Shown here piece after piece: positions 48,875-57,783 of a stretch of DNA of 64,000 bases. Both the position numbers and the translations under genes were made by a program. Position 1 is the first letter of the stretch. Every line of letters starts with the position of its first letter. The stretch is taken from positions 1-64,000 of the forward strand of contig JAJACK010000005.1 in the NCBI GenBank assembly GCA_022601535.1, in the 5' to 3' direction. The notes below the pieces were generated by a model, which saw only the letters and a program-made list of their open reading frames with translations, had not been told where the DNA came from and did no database searches. Source of the DNA: Chlamydiales bacterium (GTDB lineage: Bacteria > Chlamydiota > Chlamydiia > Chlamydiales > JAAKFR01).

Positions 48875-50698
48875 TCAAATTTTTAGAGTGATTTCTAAAA
48901 GCTCTTCAATGGTGACGTCATAAGGTTGCATCCCAATGGGACGATTGATGTAGAGACGGAACCAAATTTCTAAGATTAAAATCGACCAAAGTTGTCTAAA
49001 GGAGCGATCGGCAAGTTCAGGATAAGAGACTTGTTCTGCAATCCATTTCTTTGAAATTAGTCCCTCTTCAACAAGTCTTCCCCGTTCTAAAGAGGAAAAA
49101 ATCAGACGGATTTGCTCTCTGTTTGCCCACGATTTGTAAGAGGGAGCTCTTTCTTTGAGCGGTTGTGGTTGAGTAGGAGAGAGCTTTTCCATCAATTTAT
49201 GGAGGAGATGGCCTGGCAATTCTTTTTGAAATTTAACCTCATCGGGAAGGGTGACAAGAAAAGTGAGGAGATCAATATCGAGAAAAGGGCAGAGAAGGGT
49301 CACTCCTTGATTGGAAAATAGGCGGTCATACTGATGGAGTGAGCAATCAGGTAAATGCGTTTTCATATCAAAGTAGAGCGATTGATTGATTTTGCCAGGA
49401 AGGTCACCGAGTCGATGAAATCGCTGAGTAAATACTTCGAGATTGAAATAGTGATCTAGAAAGGGGGAGGCATTTTTTCGATTTTTTCCTTTGAAAAGAG
49501 CTGAATTGAGGAGATAGGTGATCAGGTTTCGATTGATGTCTACATTGCGTAAAATTTTGTATCGGTAGGGGAGGTGAAAGGCACGCAAAAGAGGAATAAG
49601 AAGATCGTCTCGTAGAAAGGGAGGGAGTGTTGCAAGGGTATGGGAGAGGGGAGGCGAAAGAGCAAGCTCTTCTCCATAAGAAAAAAAACGGGGATCTCCG
49701 GCAAGCAATTGTTTCCATCCAAGCGATGAGTAGGCATAGCAAGAAGACTGTTTTGCTTGCTGTGCGAGTTGCCATGTATGGAGAGTGGAGGGATCAGCGA
49801 TTGGCTCATCGAGATGCCAAACCATCTCTACGAGGTGGGAGAGATTTTCACTAAGGGAGTTTCTTTCTTCGGAGATGGGGTGGAGGTTCTTTGCTTGGTG
49901 GGAAAGAAACCAATTCAATGAGGTCGATCCAAGGTCTGGTGTGACAATAGATCCAAGCTCTTGATCGGGAATGATCGAACGGGTGACAGCATTTTTCATA
50001 TGTTCACCAAATTGTTCAAGAGCAGACTCAAGGGAGATAGAGTGGGTTTTAACAATTTGGTCACTCAAAGAGTAGTGTTGGCCAATCGACCAGTGTTGCT
50101 TGAGATTGACCCAAAGGTGGTGGCCAGGGAGAAGTTTGTTTACTCCCTGAATAAGTGAGAGGTCTTGGGGAATATAACCAAAATGGAGAAAAGTAGACAG
50201 TGTTGAAGGAGAAGGGTTTTGGGGGACAAGTCCTGTTGCAAGAAGTCCTTTGATTTCTGTTGAAAAAAGCCAGTAATCTCCTTGATCGCTCCAGTAGAGA
50301 CATTTTTGACCAATGGGATCACGAGCGATTAAAAGCGCTTCTTTTTTTGCATCAAAAAGGGCAAGTGCGTAAGGACCATTGAGCCGGGAGAGAAATGCTT
50401 CTCCCCATGCTTCATATCCATTGAAAAGAACCTCTTCTTCTTCTTCTGTTTTGAATTTGAAGCCAAGTTTGACAAGCTCTTCTCGGAGTGCTTTAGCATT
50501 GAGGATCTTCCCTGAAAAAAGGGTCCAAATCGTCTTTTGTTCATTTGAGATGATTTTTTTTTCAAAGGAAGCGAGTTCTAAGTTTTTGAAACGAAAGAAC
50601 TCTTTGCTGCTTTGATGGGGATAGAGAGAAGAGACCTCTTTGATCAGATTTGTCACTTGAAAAGCATCGGGATAGATAATCCCTGTGAGATTTGGCAT
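48875..50698 (-). CDS. Asparagine synthetase-like protein with degenerate active sites
   Basis: 607-aa protein with the AsnB layout: N-terminal Ntn glutaminase-type domain (RLNGPYALALFD, LIARDPIGQKCLYW, FSTEIKGLLATG) and C-terminal synthetase domain (HLDEPIADPSTLHTWQLAQQ, CPFLDIDLLTFLVTLPDEVK). The catalytic Cys that should follow the initiator Met is absent (MPNLTGIIYP instead of MCGI), and the ATP-pyrophosphatase loop SGGxDS reads TPDLGST. The loop LSGEGADELFGGY also is lost (LLAGDPRFFSYGEE). So both half-reactions should be dead; a regulatory or structural role is more likely. Confidence 0.85.
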   Translation of the reverse strand: MPNLTGIIYPDAFQVTNLIKEVSSLYPHQSSKEFFRFKNLELASFEKKIISNEQKTIWTLFSGKILNAKALREELVKLGFKFKTEEEEEVLFNGYEAWGEAFLSRLNGPYALALFDAKKEALLIARDPIGQKCLYWSDQGDYWLFSTEIKGLLATGLVPQNPSPSTLSTFLHFGYIPQDLSLIQGVNKLLPGHHLWVNLKQHWSIGQHYSLSDQIVKTHSISLESALEQFGEHMKNAVTRSIIPDQELGSIVTPDLGSTSLNWFLSHQAKNLHPISEERNSLSENLSHLVEMVWHLDEPIADPSTLHTWQLAQQAKQSSCYAYSSLGWKQLLAGDPRFFSYGEELALSPPLSHTLATLPPFLRDDLLIPLLRAFHLPYRYKILRNVDINRNLITYLLNSALFKGKNRKNASPFLDHYFNLEVFTQRFHRLGDLPGKINQSLYFDMKTHLPDCSLHQYDRLFSNQGVTLLCPFLDIDLLTFLVTLPDEVKFQKELPGHLLHKLMEKLSPTQPQPLKERAPSYKSWANREQIRLIFSSLERGRLVEEGLISKKWIAEQVSYPELADRSFRQLWSILILEIWFRLYINRPIGMQPYDVTIEELLEITLKI

Positions 50699-50759
50699 TG
50701 TTTTGAATCCTCACCATACATATAATCCTGTTTTATCTATTTTGCAAGCAGGAGAAGAA

Positions 50760-51410
50760 ATGAGACGGTTTTTATTTGCAAGCATCATTGCAATGAGTGT
50801 TTGCTCGAGTTGTGCAAGAAGTTATCGAGACACTTCACTTTATCAAAAAACAGGGCAGGTGAAGCCCATCGTTTCTGTGATGCCGGTGATCAACAGTTCA
50901 AAAGTGCACGATTTAACATGGAATCTATCAAAAGAGTTTACCGATGAGATTAGAAAGCGTGTCTTTGACTCTTCTAAACTCTACCTTTTAAGAGAGGGGG
51001 GAGCTGTTGAATATGTCAAAGAACTCAATGATCCAAACCCTGTCAATCTTCCTGTTGATGCAAAAGAGCAGTTGGGTGCTGCAGAGTATGTGATTGTGGC
51101 AGAATTCCTCGATCAACATGAAACTCCCTACGGTCTTGCAAATCGACCCAACTTAGAACATGTTGGTTCGGTCCTCTCTCTTGCAATGCGTGTTCGTGTG
51201 ATTGATCTGCGGAAGGAGAAACCTCGTGTGATTTTACAAGAGGTGATCGATTACGATCATATCGTTGCAAAGCCCTATCTGAACACCGACTATACAAAGG
51301 TAGCGTGGGGAACAGATCCCTTTGAACAAACACCACTTGGGTTGGCACATAGCAAGATTGTACGTGATTTAGTCGCTCATGCGGAAAGTTACATCGTTGC
51401 AGCTCACTGA
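50760..51410 (+). CDS. Lipoprotein, chlamydial hypothetical
   Basis: 216-aa product from the ATG at 50760 (GGAGAAG five bases upstream). The signal MRRFLFASIIAMSVCSSC has its lipobox VCSSC near residue 18. The mature part is a mixed alpha/beta domain with VMPVINSSKVHDLTWNLSKEF and GAAEYVIVAEFLDQHE, which recalls CsgG/TolB-N-like periplasmic domains, but not firmly. The next gene starts in its stop codon (TGATG), implying joint expression with the CPBP protein. Confidence 0.8.
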   Translation: MRRFLFASIIAMSVCSSCARSYRDTSLYQKTGQVKPIVSVMPVINSSKVHDLTWNLSKEFTDEIRKRVFDSSKLYLLREGGAVEYVKELNDPNPVNLPVDAKEQLGAAEYVIVAEFLDQHETPYGLANRPNLEHVGSVLSLAMRVRVIDLRKEKPRVILQEVIDYDHIVAKPYLNTDYTKVAWGTDPFEQTPLGLAHSKIVRDLVAHAESYIVAAH

Positions 51411-52270
51411 TGGAATTTTTAGAATCAGAACATTTGTGGATGACGCTTACAATTGCACTCATCCTCTGTTTTTTTGTGAATTACTTCGCTTTTCGATTGG
51501 GGTTCTACCGTCTTCCTGAAAAGAGCGTCTCACTTCCTGTCGGATTTAAGCATTTAGTAGGGGCATTTGGAACCTACTTAGTTGTCACCTTGATCTTCTA
51601 TCCTCTTATGCTCCTCTTTGTTGGGAAGGTCCCTGGAATGCGGCTTAAGCTTTCCAATGGCCTTTCAGGTTGGCTTCAGCTTTTCTATATGCTGACTCTT
51701 TTTATCACTCTCTATGGCTATTTATTTGCTTTGAAAAGGGATGTGATTCGGGCAATTTTTTTTGATGGAGCATTGAATCGGACCAAAACATTTTTTCGAG
51801 GTATTTTGATAGGGGTGTCAGCTTGGCTTGTAAGCTATCCTGCTGTGCTGGTTGTGAATTTGGTGACTGGATGGATTGGAATGAAGGTGTGGGGAGAGAA
51901 TGACCTTGATCAGGTGGCTGTTGCACATTTAAAAGCTCTTGCAGATCAACCTTTACTCTATTGGTTGATGGTCATTGTGATTATTCTTTTGGTACCGATG
52001 ATTGAAGAGCTTCTTTTTCGTGGATTTCTCCAATCTTGGTTACGCCGTTTTCTAGGAAGATGGGGTGCACTTTTTGCAACAGCGGTGATTTTTGCTGTTG
52101 TCCATTTTTCTCCAAAGCAGGGGGTTGCAAACTTCGAATTGATCTGCTCTCTGTTTGTCCTCTCTTGTTTTCTAGGCTTTGTCTATGAGCGTCAAAAGAC
52201 CCTTTGGGCATCGGTTGCCCTTCACTCCACATTCAATGGAATGACAGTTATTTTCCTCACCCTTCAGTAG
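51410..52270 (+). CDS. CPBP intramembrane metalloprotease
   Basis: 286-aa polytopic membrane protein, eight or so hydrophobic segments. C-terminal part carries the CPBP/Abi motifs: EELLFRGFLQ (glutamate pair and Arg), VHFSPKQG (His) and LWASVALHSTFNG (His, Asn). These are the metal/active-site residues of the Rce1-like CAAX-protease family. Substrate unknown. Starts on the stop codon of the lipoprotein gene and ends 14 nt inside the convergent methyltransferase gene. Confidence 0.87.
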   Translation: MEFLESEHLWMTLTIALILCFFVNYFAFRLGFYRLPEKSVSLPVGFKHLVGAFGTYLVVTLIFYPLMLLFVGKVPGMRLKLSNGLSGWLQLFYMLTLFITLYGYLFALKRDVIRAIFFDGALNRTKTFFRGILIGVSAWLVSYPAVLVVNLVTGWIGMKVWGENDLDQVAVAHLKALADQPLLYWLMVIVIILLVPMIEELLFRGFLQSWLRRFLGRWGALFATAVIFAVVHFSPKQGVANFELICSLFVLSCFLGFVYERQKTLWASVALHSTFNGMTVIFLTLQ

Positions 52271-53021
52271 TAACATTCTTTAAGTCGTGAAACCAACGTT
52301 TGTGGAAGGGACCCCAGATGAGGTGTTTTGCCAAACTTTTCAAGAAACGGTGGCGTATGCGGGTGACTTGATGGACCTGGTTGACAAATAGGGCAATCCT
52401 ATTTTTGAGTTTTTCCTTAAGTGAGATATGTTTTTTCTTCGTTGCATAGGTGATGGAATTGATATAACGGATATTGGTGAAGTGAGGAGATTTAAAAACT
52501 TCTTCAATAACCAATTTCCGCACTCCTGACCAGCCTGGAAGGGAGGTGTCATGGAAGGCGATGCATCCTCCCTCTTTTACTTTGGGGAACCAGAGGTTGA
52601 GATCTTCTTTTACAGCATCGTATTCATGCGCTCCATCGATGAAGAGTAGATTGAGTTCCCCAGTATCAGAAAGGGCCTCTTTTGATTTTTTTACAACAGG
52701 AATAACGTAGTCTGTCACAGAGGCGTTGGCTATATTTTGTTTGAACTCTTCAAATGTCCAAACCTCATTTTCTTTGGATTGGTGTTCTGGTGAGCCTTCA
52801 TGGTGGTCAATGGCATAAACGTGGCTTTTGGTTCCTCTACATCCATTGGCTAACCAAATAGTTGATTTCCCCTTCCACGATCCAATTTCAGCTACATCTC
52901 CACCTGGAGCATATTTTTTTGCAAGGTAGTAGAGAGTTTCTCCTTCAAGCAAATTGTCTCCATTTTGGCTTAAAAAGCCATCAACCTCATCCGTTATCTG
53001 TTGAATTTCATCGATTTTCAT
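52257..53021 (-). CDS. Class I methyltransferase (Methyltransf_24-like)
   Basis: 254-aa SAM-dependent methyltransferase. Motif I reads DVAEIGSWKGKSTIWLA, motif II HVYAIDHHEG, then LNLLFIDGAHEYDAVKEDL and GGCIAFHDTSLPGWSGV, which is the pattern of the caffeoyl-CoA/glycan O-methyltransferase-like group (Methyltransf_24). Many members modify surface polysaccharides. ATG at 53021 with AGGG eight bases upstream; GTG at 53030 is an alternative. Confidence 0.85.
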   Translation of the reverse strand: MKIDEIQQITDEVDGFLSQNGDNLLEGETLYYLAKKYAPGGDVAEIGSWKGKSTIWLANGCRGTKSHVYAIDHHEGSPEHQSKENEVWTFEEFKQNIANASVTDYVIPVVKKSKEALSDTGELNLLFIDGAHEYDAVKEDLNLWFPKVKEGGCIAFHDTSLPGWSGVRKLVIEEVFKSPHFTNIRYINSITYATKKKHISLKEKLKNRIALFVNQVHQVTRIRHRFLKSLAKHLIWGPFHKRWFHDLKNVTTEG

Positions 53022-53076
53022 ATCTATCACCCTATGTTTAGCTCAGAATATAATTGATTCAATCTAAAAAGGGCAT

Positions 53077-53110
53077 AAAAAAAACCGAGGACTCAAAGAG
53101 CCCTCGGTCT
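53077..53110 (-). terminator. Rho-independent terminator of the MOMP-like gene
   Basis: On the minus strand ACCGAGGGCTC pairs with GAGTCCTCGGT (small asymmetry in the stem) and is followed by a run of T (A-run on plus at 53077-53083). It is 24 nt after the stop of the outer-membrane protein gene, as expected for a strongly expressed single gene. Confidence 0.93.
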
Positions 53111-53133
53111 ATACTGATTATGTAGGGGTCAAG

Positions 53134-53970
53134 TTAGAAACGAACTTGTCCGTTAACATAAGCAGCAGTCTCACCAGAGAATCTGACTTCGACTGTTAGG
53201 GACATCTTCTCGCAATCAACAAGAGATGTTCCAATTGCATAGCTGAAACATTTTTCTGTTTCAAGATTCTGCATTTGACTTCCAGCAGAAGCAACTAATC
53301 CTAGTGCATTACCAAAATCAGCCTTTCCTGAAGCTAGCATGATACCTGCATATGGAACCATGTAGTTGATTCTGTAAGAAACACCTAGTCCAAATTGCCA
53401 TTCGTACCACTTCATCCCAATGTTTGAATCAGGATAAATGAGAACTCCAAGGTTAGAGATTCTCTTGATATGAGGACGTGTTTGTAGGTATTGGAACTCA
53501 GCTCCAACTGAAGTACATCCACATTCCCAAAGGGTTCCTCGTGCACCAACACTCCAAGAGAAGTCGGTTTCAGTTTCCATTTGGAACTCGTCGCCAGCTG
53601 TACCACTGAAGATACTTCTGTTACCGTTGAAGTACAACTTTGAAGTTCCAAATGTTGCAAAGACATCAAATCGATCCCAAAAATTACCAGCGATGAAAGC
53701 TGCATTTGTGTAGATGTTTGAATGATCTAGATCTTTGTTTCTGTCGCTATCGCCTTCTAGGTGTCTATTGAAAACATAGTCACCGTAGAAACCAGTGCGT
53801 ACACTAAAAGCGTCACACCATGTTAAACATGGATCACACATGTCACCACAGTGACCTTCCCAACAGATGCCGTCACATAAAAGACTAGCATCGCTTGGGT
53901 TCCCTAGGGGAAGTGCAAACGCCGAACCACTCGTTAGAATAGTTAACATTGTTAAAAAGAGTTTTTTCAT
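53134..53970 (-). CDS. MOMP-like major outer membrane protein (copy 1)
   Basis: 278-aa outer-membrane beta-barrel of the chlamydial MOMP type. After a signal peptide (MKKLFLTMLT...SAFA, cut before LPLGNP) comes the hallmark LPLGNPSDASLLCDGICWEG followed by CDPCLTWCDAFSVRTGFYGDYVF, almost the same order as Chlamydia MOMP, with at least ten Cys that can cross-link the envelope. The last residues form an amphipathic strand ending in F, as for BAM substrates. At 278 aa it is shorter than Chlamydia MOMP (about 390). Strong terminator and long 5' region suggest high expression. The other three copies have fewer Cys. Confidence 0.92.
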   Translation of the reverse strand: MKKLFLTMLTILTSGSAFALPLGNPSDASLLCDGICWEGHCGDMCDPCLTWCDAFSVRTGFYGDYVFNRHLEGDSDRNKDLDHSNIYTNAAFIAGNFWDRFDVFATFGTSKLYFNGNRSIFSGTAGDEFQMETETDFSWSVGARGTLWECGCTSVGAEFQYLQTRPHIKRISNLGVLIYPDSNIGMKWYEWQFGLGVSYRINYMVPYAGIMLASGKADFGNALGLVASAGSQMQNLETEKCFSYAIGTSLVDCEKMSLTVEVRFSGETAAYVNGQVRF

Positions 53971-54312
53971 ACTTACCTCTGTATCGTTTCTGGTTTATTT
54001 TTCAGTTCTTAGCATCCAAACTCTCGTGCGTGCATGTAACCTTAACGTCGAGTATTAAAACTCCACCCAGTTATTTTGCTATATAGTGAGTGTCACCAGA
54101 AGTCATTCACTATACCTACACTCGTGCAAACGGAGCACTAAGCCTATTTGTCCGTAACATAGCAAATTTTAGTCTTTACAGCAAAGGTTGTGATCTTTTT
54201 TTTTCTTGATAGTGTATGAAATTTTAATTAAGTGACTATGATTTAGTGTTTTGTTTTTGGTTTATGAATTGAAAAATATGCATTAATTTCTTCTTCAGAT
54301 ATACTTCTGAGA
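53971..54312. other. 342-bp intergenic region between MOMP-like and PP2C genes
   Basis: No ORF or RNA gene found. It must carry the divergent promoters of the MOMP-like gene (leftwards) and the phosphatase gene (rightwards). It contains TATAGTGAGTGTCACC (54081-54096) opposed to TTCACTATA about 25 nt further on, an imperfect inverted repeat that could be an operator or mRNA hairpin in the long MOMP leader. I could not place -35/-10 boxes with confidence. Confidence 0.5.
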
Positions 54313-55026
54313 ATGGTTTTTACATCTTGTCGACTGGAATCGATCGGTCTAAGTGAGATAGGACATATTCGGGAGATCAACGAAGATCTCTACTCTCTTC
54401 ATCCAAAAGAGGGGCTTTTTCTTCTTGCCGATGGAATGGGGGGAAGAGAGGGGGGAGAGATTGCTGCAAAAATTGCTATTGATCAATTTTTCTCTTTTTC
54501 TAAAAAACCTCTTGAAAGCAATGTGCTCTCTGAAGAACGAGTCCTTTCGATTTTTGAAGATGCTTATCGCTATGTCAATGAGCTGGTTTTTAAAAAGGGG
54601 CAAGAGAGTGTGACCTATTTTGGAATGGGGACAACACTTTGTGCTCTTTATTTTCTCGATCGTTATGCAATTATTTCTCATGTAGGGGATAGTCGAATAT
54701 ATGTTTTTAAAGACAAGGAGCTTGTGCAGTTAACAGAAGATCATACTTCTCACCCTTCTAGCCATATTCTGACTCGTGCGATCGGCCCTTTTCCAACTGT
54801 TGAGCCTTCTGTTGATCTCTTCTCTTATGATAGAGGAGATCTTTTTTTGATCTGTTCCGATGGTCTTTCAAATGCGCTTTCAAATGATGAGATCAGTGCA
54901 ATTTTGCAAGAGGGTGGGGAGTTAGAGGATTGTTCTCAAGAGCTTATGAGAAGTGCCTTGAGATTAGGGGGAAAGGATAATATCACATTAGTTTTGGTAA
55001 AGGTGGGGGATGATTTATCTAGATAA
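54313..55026 (+). CDS. PP2C-family Ser/Thr protein phosphatase
   Basis: 237-aa metal-dependent phosphatase. Motifs in order: IREINEDLYSL (R-x-x-NxD motif, acidic metal ligand), LLADGMGGREGGEIA (ADGMGG), GMGTTLCAL, SHVGDSRIYVF (GDSR), LICSDGLSNALS (SDG) and KDNITLVLV (GxDNxT). All expected metal ligands are intact. It may counter Ser/Thr kinases, including the one at 35700-37052. The 3' end overlaps the cysteine desulfurase start by 17 nt; CT259-CT258 of C. trachomatis have the same order (from memory). Confidence 0.93.
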   Translation: MVFTSCRLESIGLSEIGHIREINEDLYSLHPKEGLFLLADGMGGREGGEIAAKIAIDQFFSFSKKPLESNVLSEERVLSIFEDAYRYVNELVFKKGQESVTYFGMGTTLCALYFLDRYAIISHVGDSRIYVFKDKELVQLTEDHTSHPSSHILTRAIGPFPTVEPSVDLFSYDRGDLFLICSDGLSNALSNDEISAILQEGGELEDCSQELMRSALRLGGKDNITLVLVKVGDDLSR

Positions 55027-56077
55027 TAACGCGACCACTCCGATTGATCGTCGTGTTGTTGAGGCGATGTGCACAGTTGAACCTGGAAATCCTTCAAGTC
55101 TTCATGCATATGGGCGAGCTGCAAAGCAAATTTTAATCCAAGCAAAGCAACAGTTTCTCGATTTTTTTGAAATGGACGATATCCTTTTTACTTCAGGAGC
55201 AACTGAAGCATTAAATTGTCTGGTTGCCTCTCTTCCGTCAGGGGCTCACCTTGTCACATCTTCTTTAGAGCATGTTGCTGTTTGTGAAGCTGTCAATGCG
55301 CGCAGCGATATAGAAATCACGCGAATCACACTTCCAACAGCTGAAGCTGTCAAAGAGGCTATCACGCCACAAACAGCGATGATTCTTCTTACGGCGGCTA
55401 ATAATGAAACGGGAATTTGTACAGATTTAGAGGCGATTGGTGAAATTGCACAGTTCCATGGAATTGATTTTGTCGTCGATGGGGTCGCTCTTTTAGGGAA
55501 GGAGATTTTCACTCTTCCAAAAGGGGTGACTGCGGCTTGTTTTAGCGGACATAAAATTCATGGCCCAATGGGAGTTGGGTGTATTGTTTATCGAAAATCT
55601 TTTCGGATCAAACCTTTGATTTTAGGTGGGGCACAACAGAGAGGGTTGAGGGGAGGGACGGAGAATCTTCCTGCAATTGTGGGTTTTGCCAAAGCTCTTG
55701 AATTGATTGATTCCAAACAGATTGAGCGGATGCGTGCTCTGCGCGATCGGTTTGAGCAGGAGCTTCTCAAGACTTTTCCCGATCTTTTAATTCATGGGAA
55801 GGACCTGAAGCGGGTGAGCAATACCTCTAACATCGCTTTCTCCGCAATTGATGGAGAGACACTCCTTATGCAACTCGATCTCAATGGTGTGGCGATCAGC
55901 CATGGAGCTGCGTGCTCTTCAGGCGCATTAGAGCCTTCTCATGTGATTCTAAATATGGGGTTTACCCGTGCAATTGCTCGCCATTCTATTCGTTTTTCAT
56001 TGAGTCGCCTAAATACGGATAAAGAGATTGACCGTGTATTGAAGCTTTTGACCGCGATCTTAAAAACGGAAGGCTGA
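55010..56077 (+). CDS. Cysteine desulfurase (NifS/IscS-like)
   Basis: 355-aa PLP enzyme that mobilises sulfur from cysteine for Fe-S clusters. Seen: IYLDNNATTPI at the start, TSGATEALN, ANNETG, the PLP-lysine in SGHKIHGPMGVG, LRGGTENLP and the catalytic Cys loop AACSSG. In the stretch VDGVALLGK the glutamine that usually follows the PLP Asp (VDAVQAxGK) is alanine. Start overlaps the PP2C gene. Its 3' end overlaps the convergent MOMP copy 2 by 18 nt. Confidence 0.92.
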   Translation: MIYLDNNATTPIDRRVVEAMCTVEPGNPSSLHAYGRAAKQILIQAKQQFLDFFEMDDILFTSGATEALNCLVASLPSGAHLVTSSLEHVAVCEAVNARSDIEITRITLPTAEAVKEAITPQTAMILLTAANNETGICTDLEAIGEIAQFHGIDFVVDGVALLGKEIFTLPKGVTAACFSGHKIHGPMGVGCIVYRKSFRIKPLILGGAQQRGLRGGTENLPAIVGFAKALELIDSKQIERMRALRDRFEQELLKTFPDLLIHGKDLKRVSNTSNIAFSAIDGETLLMQLDLNGVAISHGAACSSGALEPSHVILNMGFTRAIARHSIRFSLSRLNTDKEIDRVLKLLTAILKTEG

Positions 56078-56917
56078 ATTAACTGTAAGTGCTTTTTCAT
56101 TTGCAAACCGTCCTTCAATTCCAAGTGAAAAACGTTCACAACCGAGAAGAGAGAGCCCAATGGCGTATCCCCAAAGCTTTTGATTAGTGAGATTATTGAG
56201 TGTAATGGTGAAGTCTGGAGTTCCATCGTCATCGATAGGTTCTTGTGAATTTCCCATATTGACCCAAGCATGAGACCAGGTGATTCCTGCATAAGGGAGG
56301 ACCTCAATACTTTGTGAAAGGCAAATTTGATAGGAGGCTCCAAGCCCAAACTGCCATTCTTGGTATTTTAAACTTGCATTTTCAGCATAGGTCACGCGAT
56401 TAGATGTAAAAGGGGCATCAATAGAATTGATCTCAGGCTTGCTGTAAAAATACTCTCCTTCAGCTCCTAGAATAAAGGGACCACAGCCCCAGATAGTCCC
56501 TCTACCACCTACTCCCCATGAGAAATCGGTTCCAGTGTTGATAAAAACAGACCCATTATCATTGCTATCTGTTGGATTAAAGGAGCGTAGGGGGGATTGA
56601 ATTTGAAAATAGGAGGCGCCAAATGCACCAAAAATATCAACTCGGTTGCAGAGATTGACTGAAATAAGCGCTTGACGTGTTGAAAATTCAAAACGGTGGA
56701 GGGAGCTATGGTCTTGTCCATCAATTTCAAGGTTGCGGTTATAGACGTGATCGTAGTTATATCCGATTTCATAGGAGACGGGGAAAGGGACAAATGGGAG
56801 AGTGCACTCGTCAAAAAAGACCCCTTCAGAGAGAAGGGTTGCATTCCATGGATTTCCAAATGGCAACCCTATGAGGTGTGTCCCAAAAAACACTAAGCAA
56901 AGCAAAATATTTTTCAT
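56060..56917 (-). CDS. MOMP-like outer membrane protein (copy 2)
   Basis: 285 aa. Signal peptide, then the family start LPFGNPWNATLLSEGVFFDE; later blocks TGTDFSWGVGGRGTIWGCGP and KYQEWQFGLGASYQICLSQ are shared with copies 3 and 4, with the AGITWSHAWVNMG strand near the C-terminus and a terminal F. Far fewer Cys than copy 1. First translated member is copy 4, this is the last of the three-gene leftward array; the ATG shares one base with the stop of copy 3 (TGATG). Confidence 0.9.
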   Translation of the reverse strand: MKNILLCLVFFGTHLIGLPFGNPWNATLLSEGVFFDECTLPFVPFPVSYEIGYNYDHVYNRNLEIDGQDHSSLHRFEFSTRQALISVNLCNRVDIFGAFGASYFQIQSPLRSFNPTDSNDNGSVFINTGTDFSWGVGGRGTIWGCGPFILGAEGEYFYSKPEINSIDAPFTSNRVTYAENASLKYQEWQFGLGASYQICLSQSIEVLPYAGITWSHAWVNMGNSQEPIDDDGTPDFTITLNNLTNQKLWGYAIGLSLLGCERFSLGIEGRFANEKALTVNSAFRF

Positions 56918-57783
56918 CAGAATTTCACCTCAGCGTTAAAATAGATTGCATTTTCACTAGCAAATCGGTTTTCCAGGGTGAATTGAAAACATTCAGACCC
57001 TGCAAGGGTAACTCCAACCGCATACCCTACCACTTTTTGATTTGAGAGATTGTGGAGTGTAATAAAAGAGAAAGGGGTTCCATCGTCATCGATAGGTTCT
57101 ACTGAGCGTCCCATATTCACCCAAGCGTGGGAGCAAGTCAAGCCGATATAGGGAAGAGCTTGAATACTTTGTGAAAGGCAAATTTGATAGGAAGCGCCAA
57201 GCCCAAACTGCCACTCTTGATATTTAAGGTTAGCAAGTTTTGAATAAGTCACAAATTCTGATGCAAAGGGGTTATCAATCGTTGAAATAGAAGATTTGCC
57301 TGCGAAATATTGGGCCTCTCCTGCAAGTGCAAAATTGCGGCAGCTCCAAATCCTTCCACGCGATCCTACACTCCAAGAAAAATCAGTGTCAGTTTCAATT
57401 CTTACAACTGCTTGAAGTTGAGTAGGGCCTGTTCCACTGAAAGAAGTTTGAGGTGTTTCAATCATAAAACTAGACACTCCAAACGTTGCAAAAATATCGA
57501 GTCGATTGCGATAGTTGAAAACAATTTCTCCACTATCAGTCTGCATCTCAAATAAATGAATCGAACTATGATTTTCATGTTGATCAACTTCCATGTGACG
57601 GTTGATCACACCATCGTGTACATACCCAATACGGGTAGAGATCAAATGATTGCAAAAAAGAGGAAGGGAGTCATCAAAGTATCCTTCTTTGCAAAAGAGA
57701 CTTGGATTCCATGGATTCCCAAAAGGAAGTGCTTCCAAGGAGAGAGTTAGGAGAAATAAACAGAGAAAAAAATGTTTAATCAA
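56917..57783 (-). CDS. MOMP-like outer membrane protein (copy 3)
   Basis: 288 aa. Starts with TTG at 57783, overlapping the stop of copy 4 by 4 nt (TTGA); a signal peptide follows (KHFFLCLFLLTLSLEA, cut before LPFGNP). Shared blocks: LPFGNPWNPSLFCKEGYFDD, TDTDFSWSVGSRGRIWSC, KYQEWQFGLGASYQICLSQ and IGLTCSHAWVNMG. No in-frame ATG precedes the signal, so TTG is the likely start. Closely related to copies 2 and 4. Confidence 0.88.
   Translation of the reverse strand: MIKHFFLCLFLLTLSLEALPFGNPWNPSLFCKEGYFDDSLPLFCNHLISTRIGYVHDGVINRHMEVDQHENHSSIHLFEMQTDSGEIVFNYRNRLDIFATFGVSSFMIETPQTSFSGTGPTQLQAVVRIETDTDFSWSVGSRGRIWSCRNFALAGEAQYFAGKSSISTIDNPFASEFVTYSKLANLKYQEWQFGLGASYQICLSQSIQALPYIGLTCSHAWVNMGRSVEPIDDDGTPFSFITLHNLSNQKVVGYAVGVTLAGSECFQFTLENRFASENAIYFNAEVKF

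Noticed and set aside
54060-54140. Phage attachment site at the TGAGTGTCACC / TTCACTATA inverted repeat
   Set aside because: Imperfect and no integrase or tRNA nearby; more likely part of the MOMP gene's leader.
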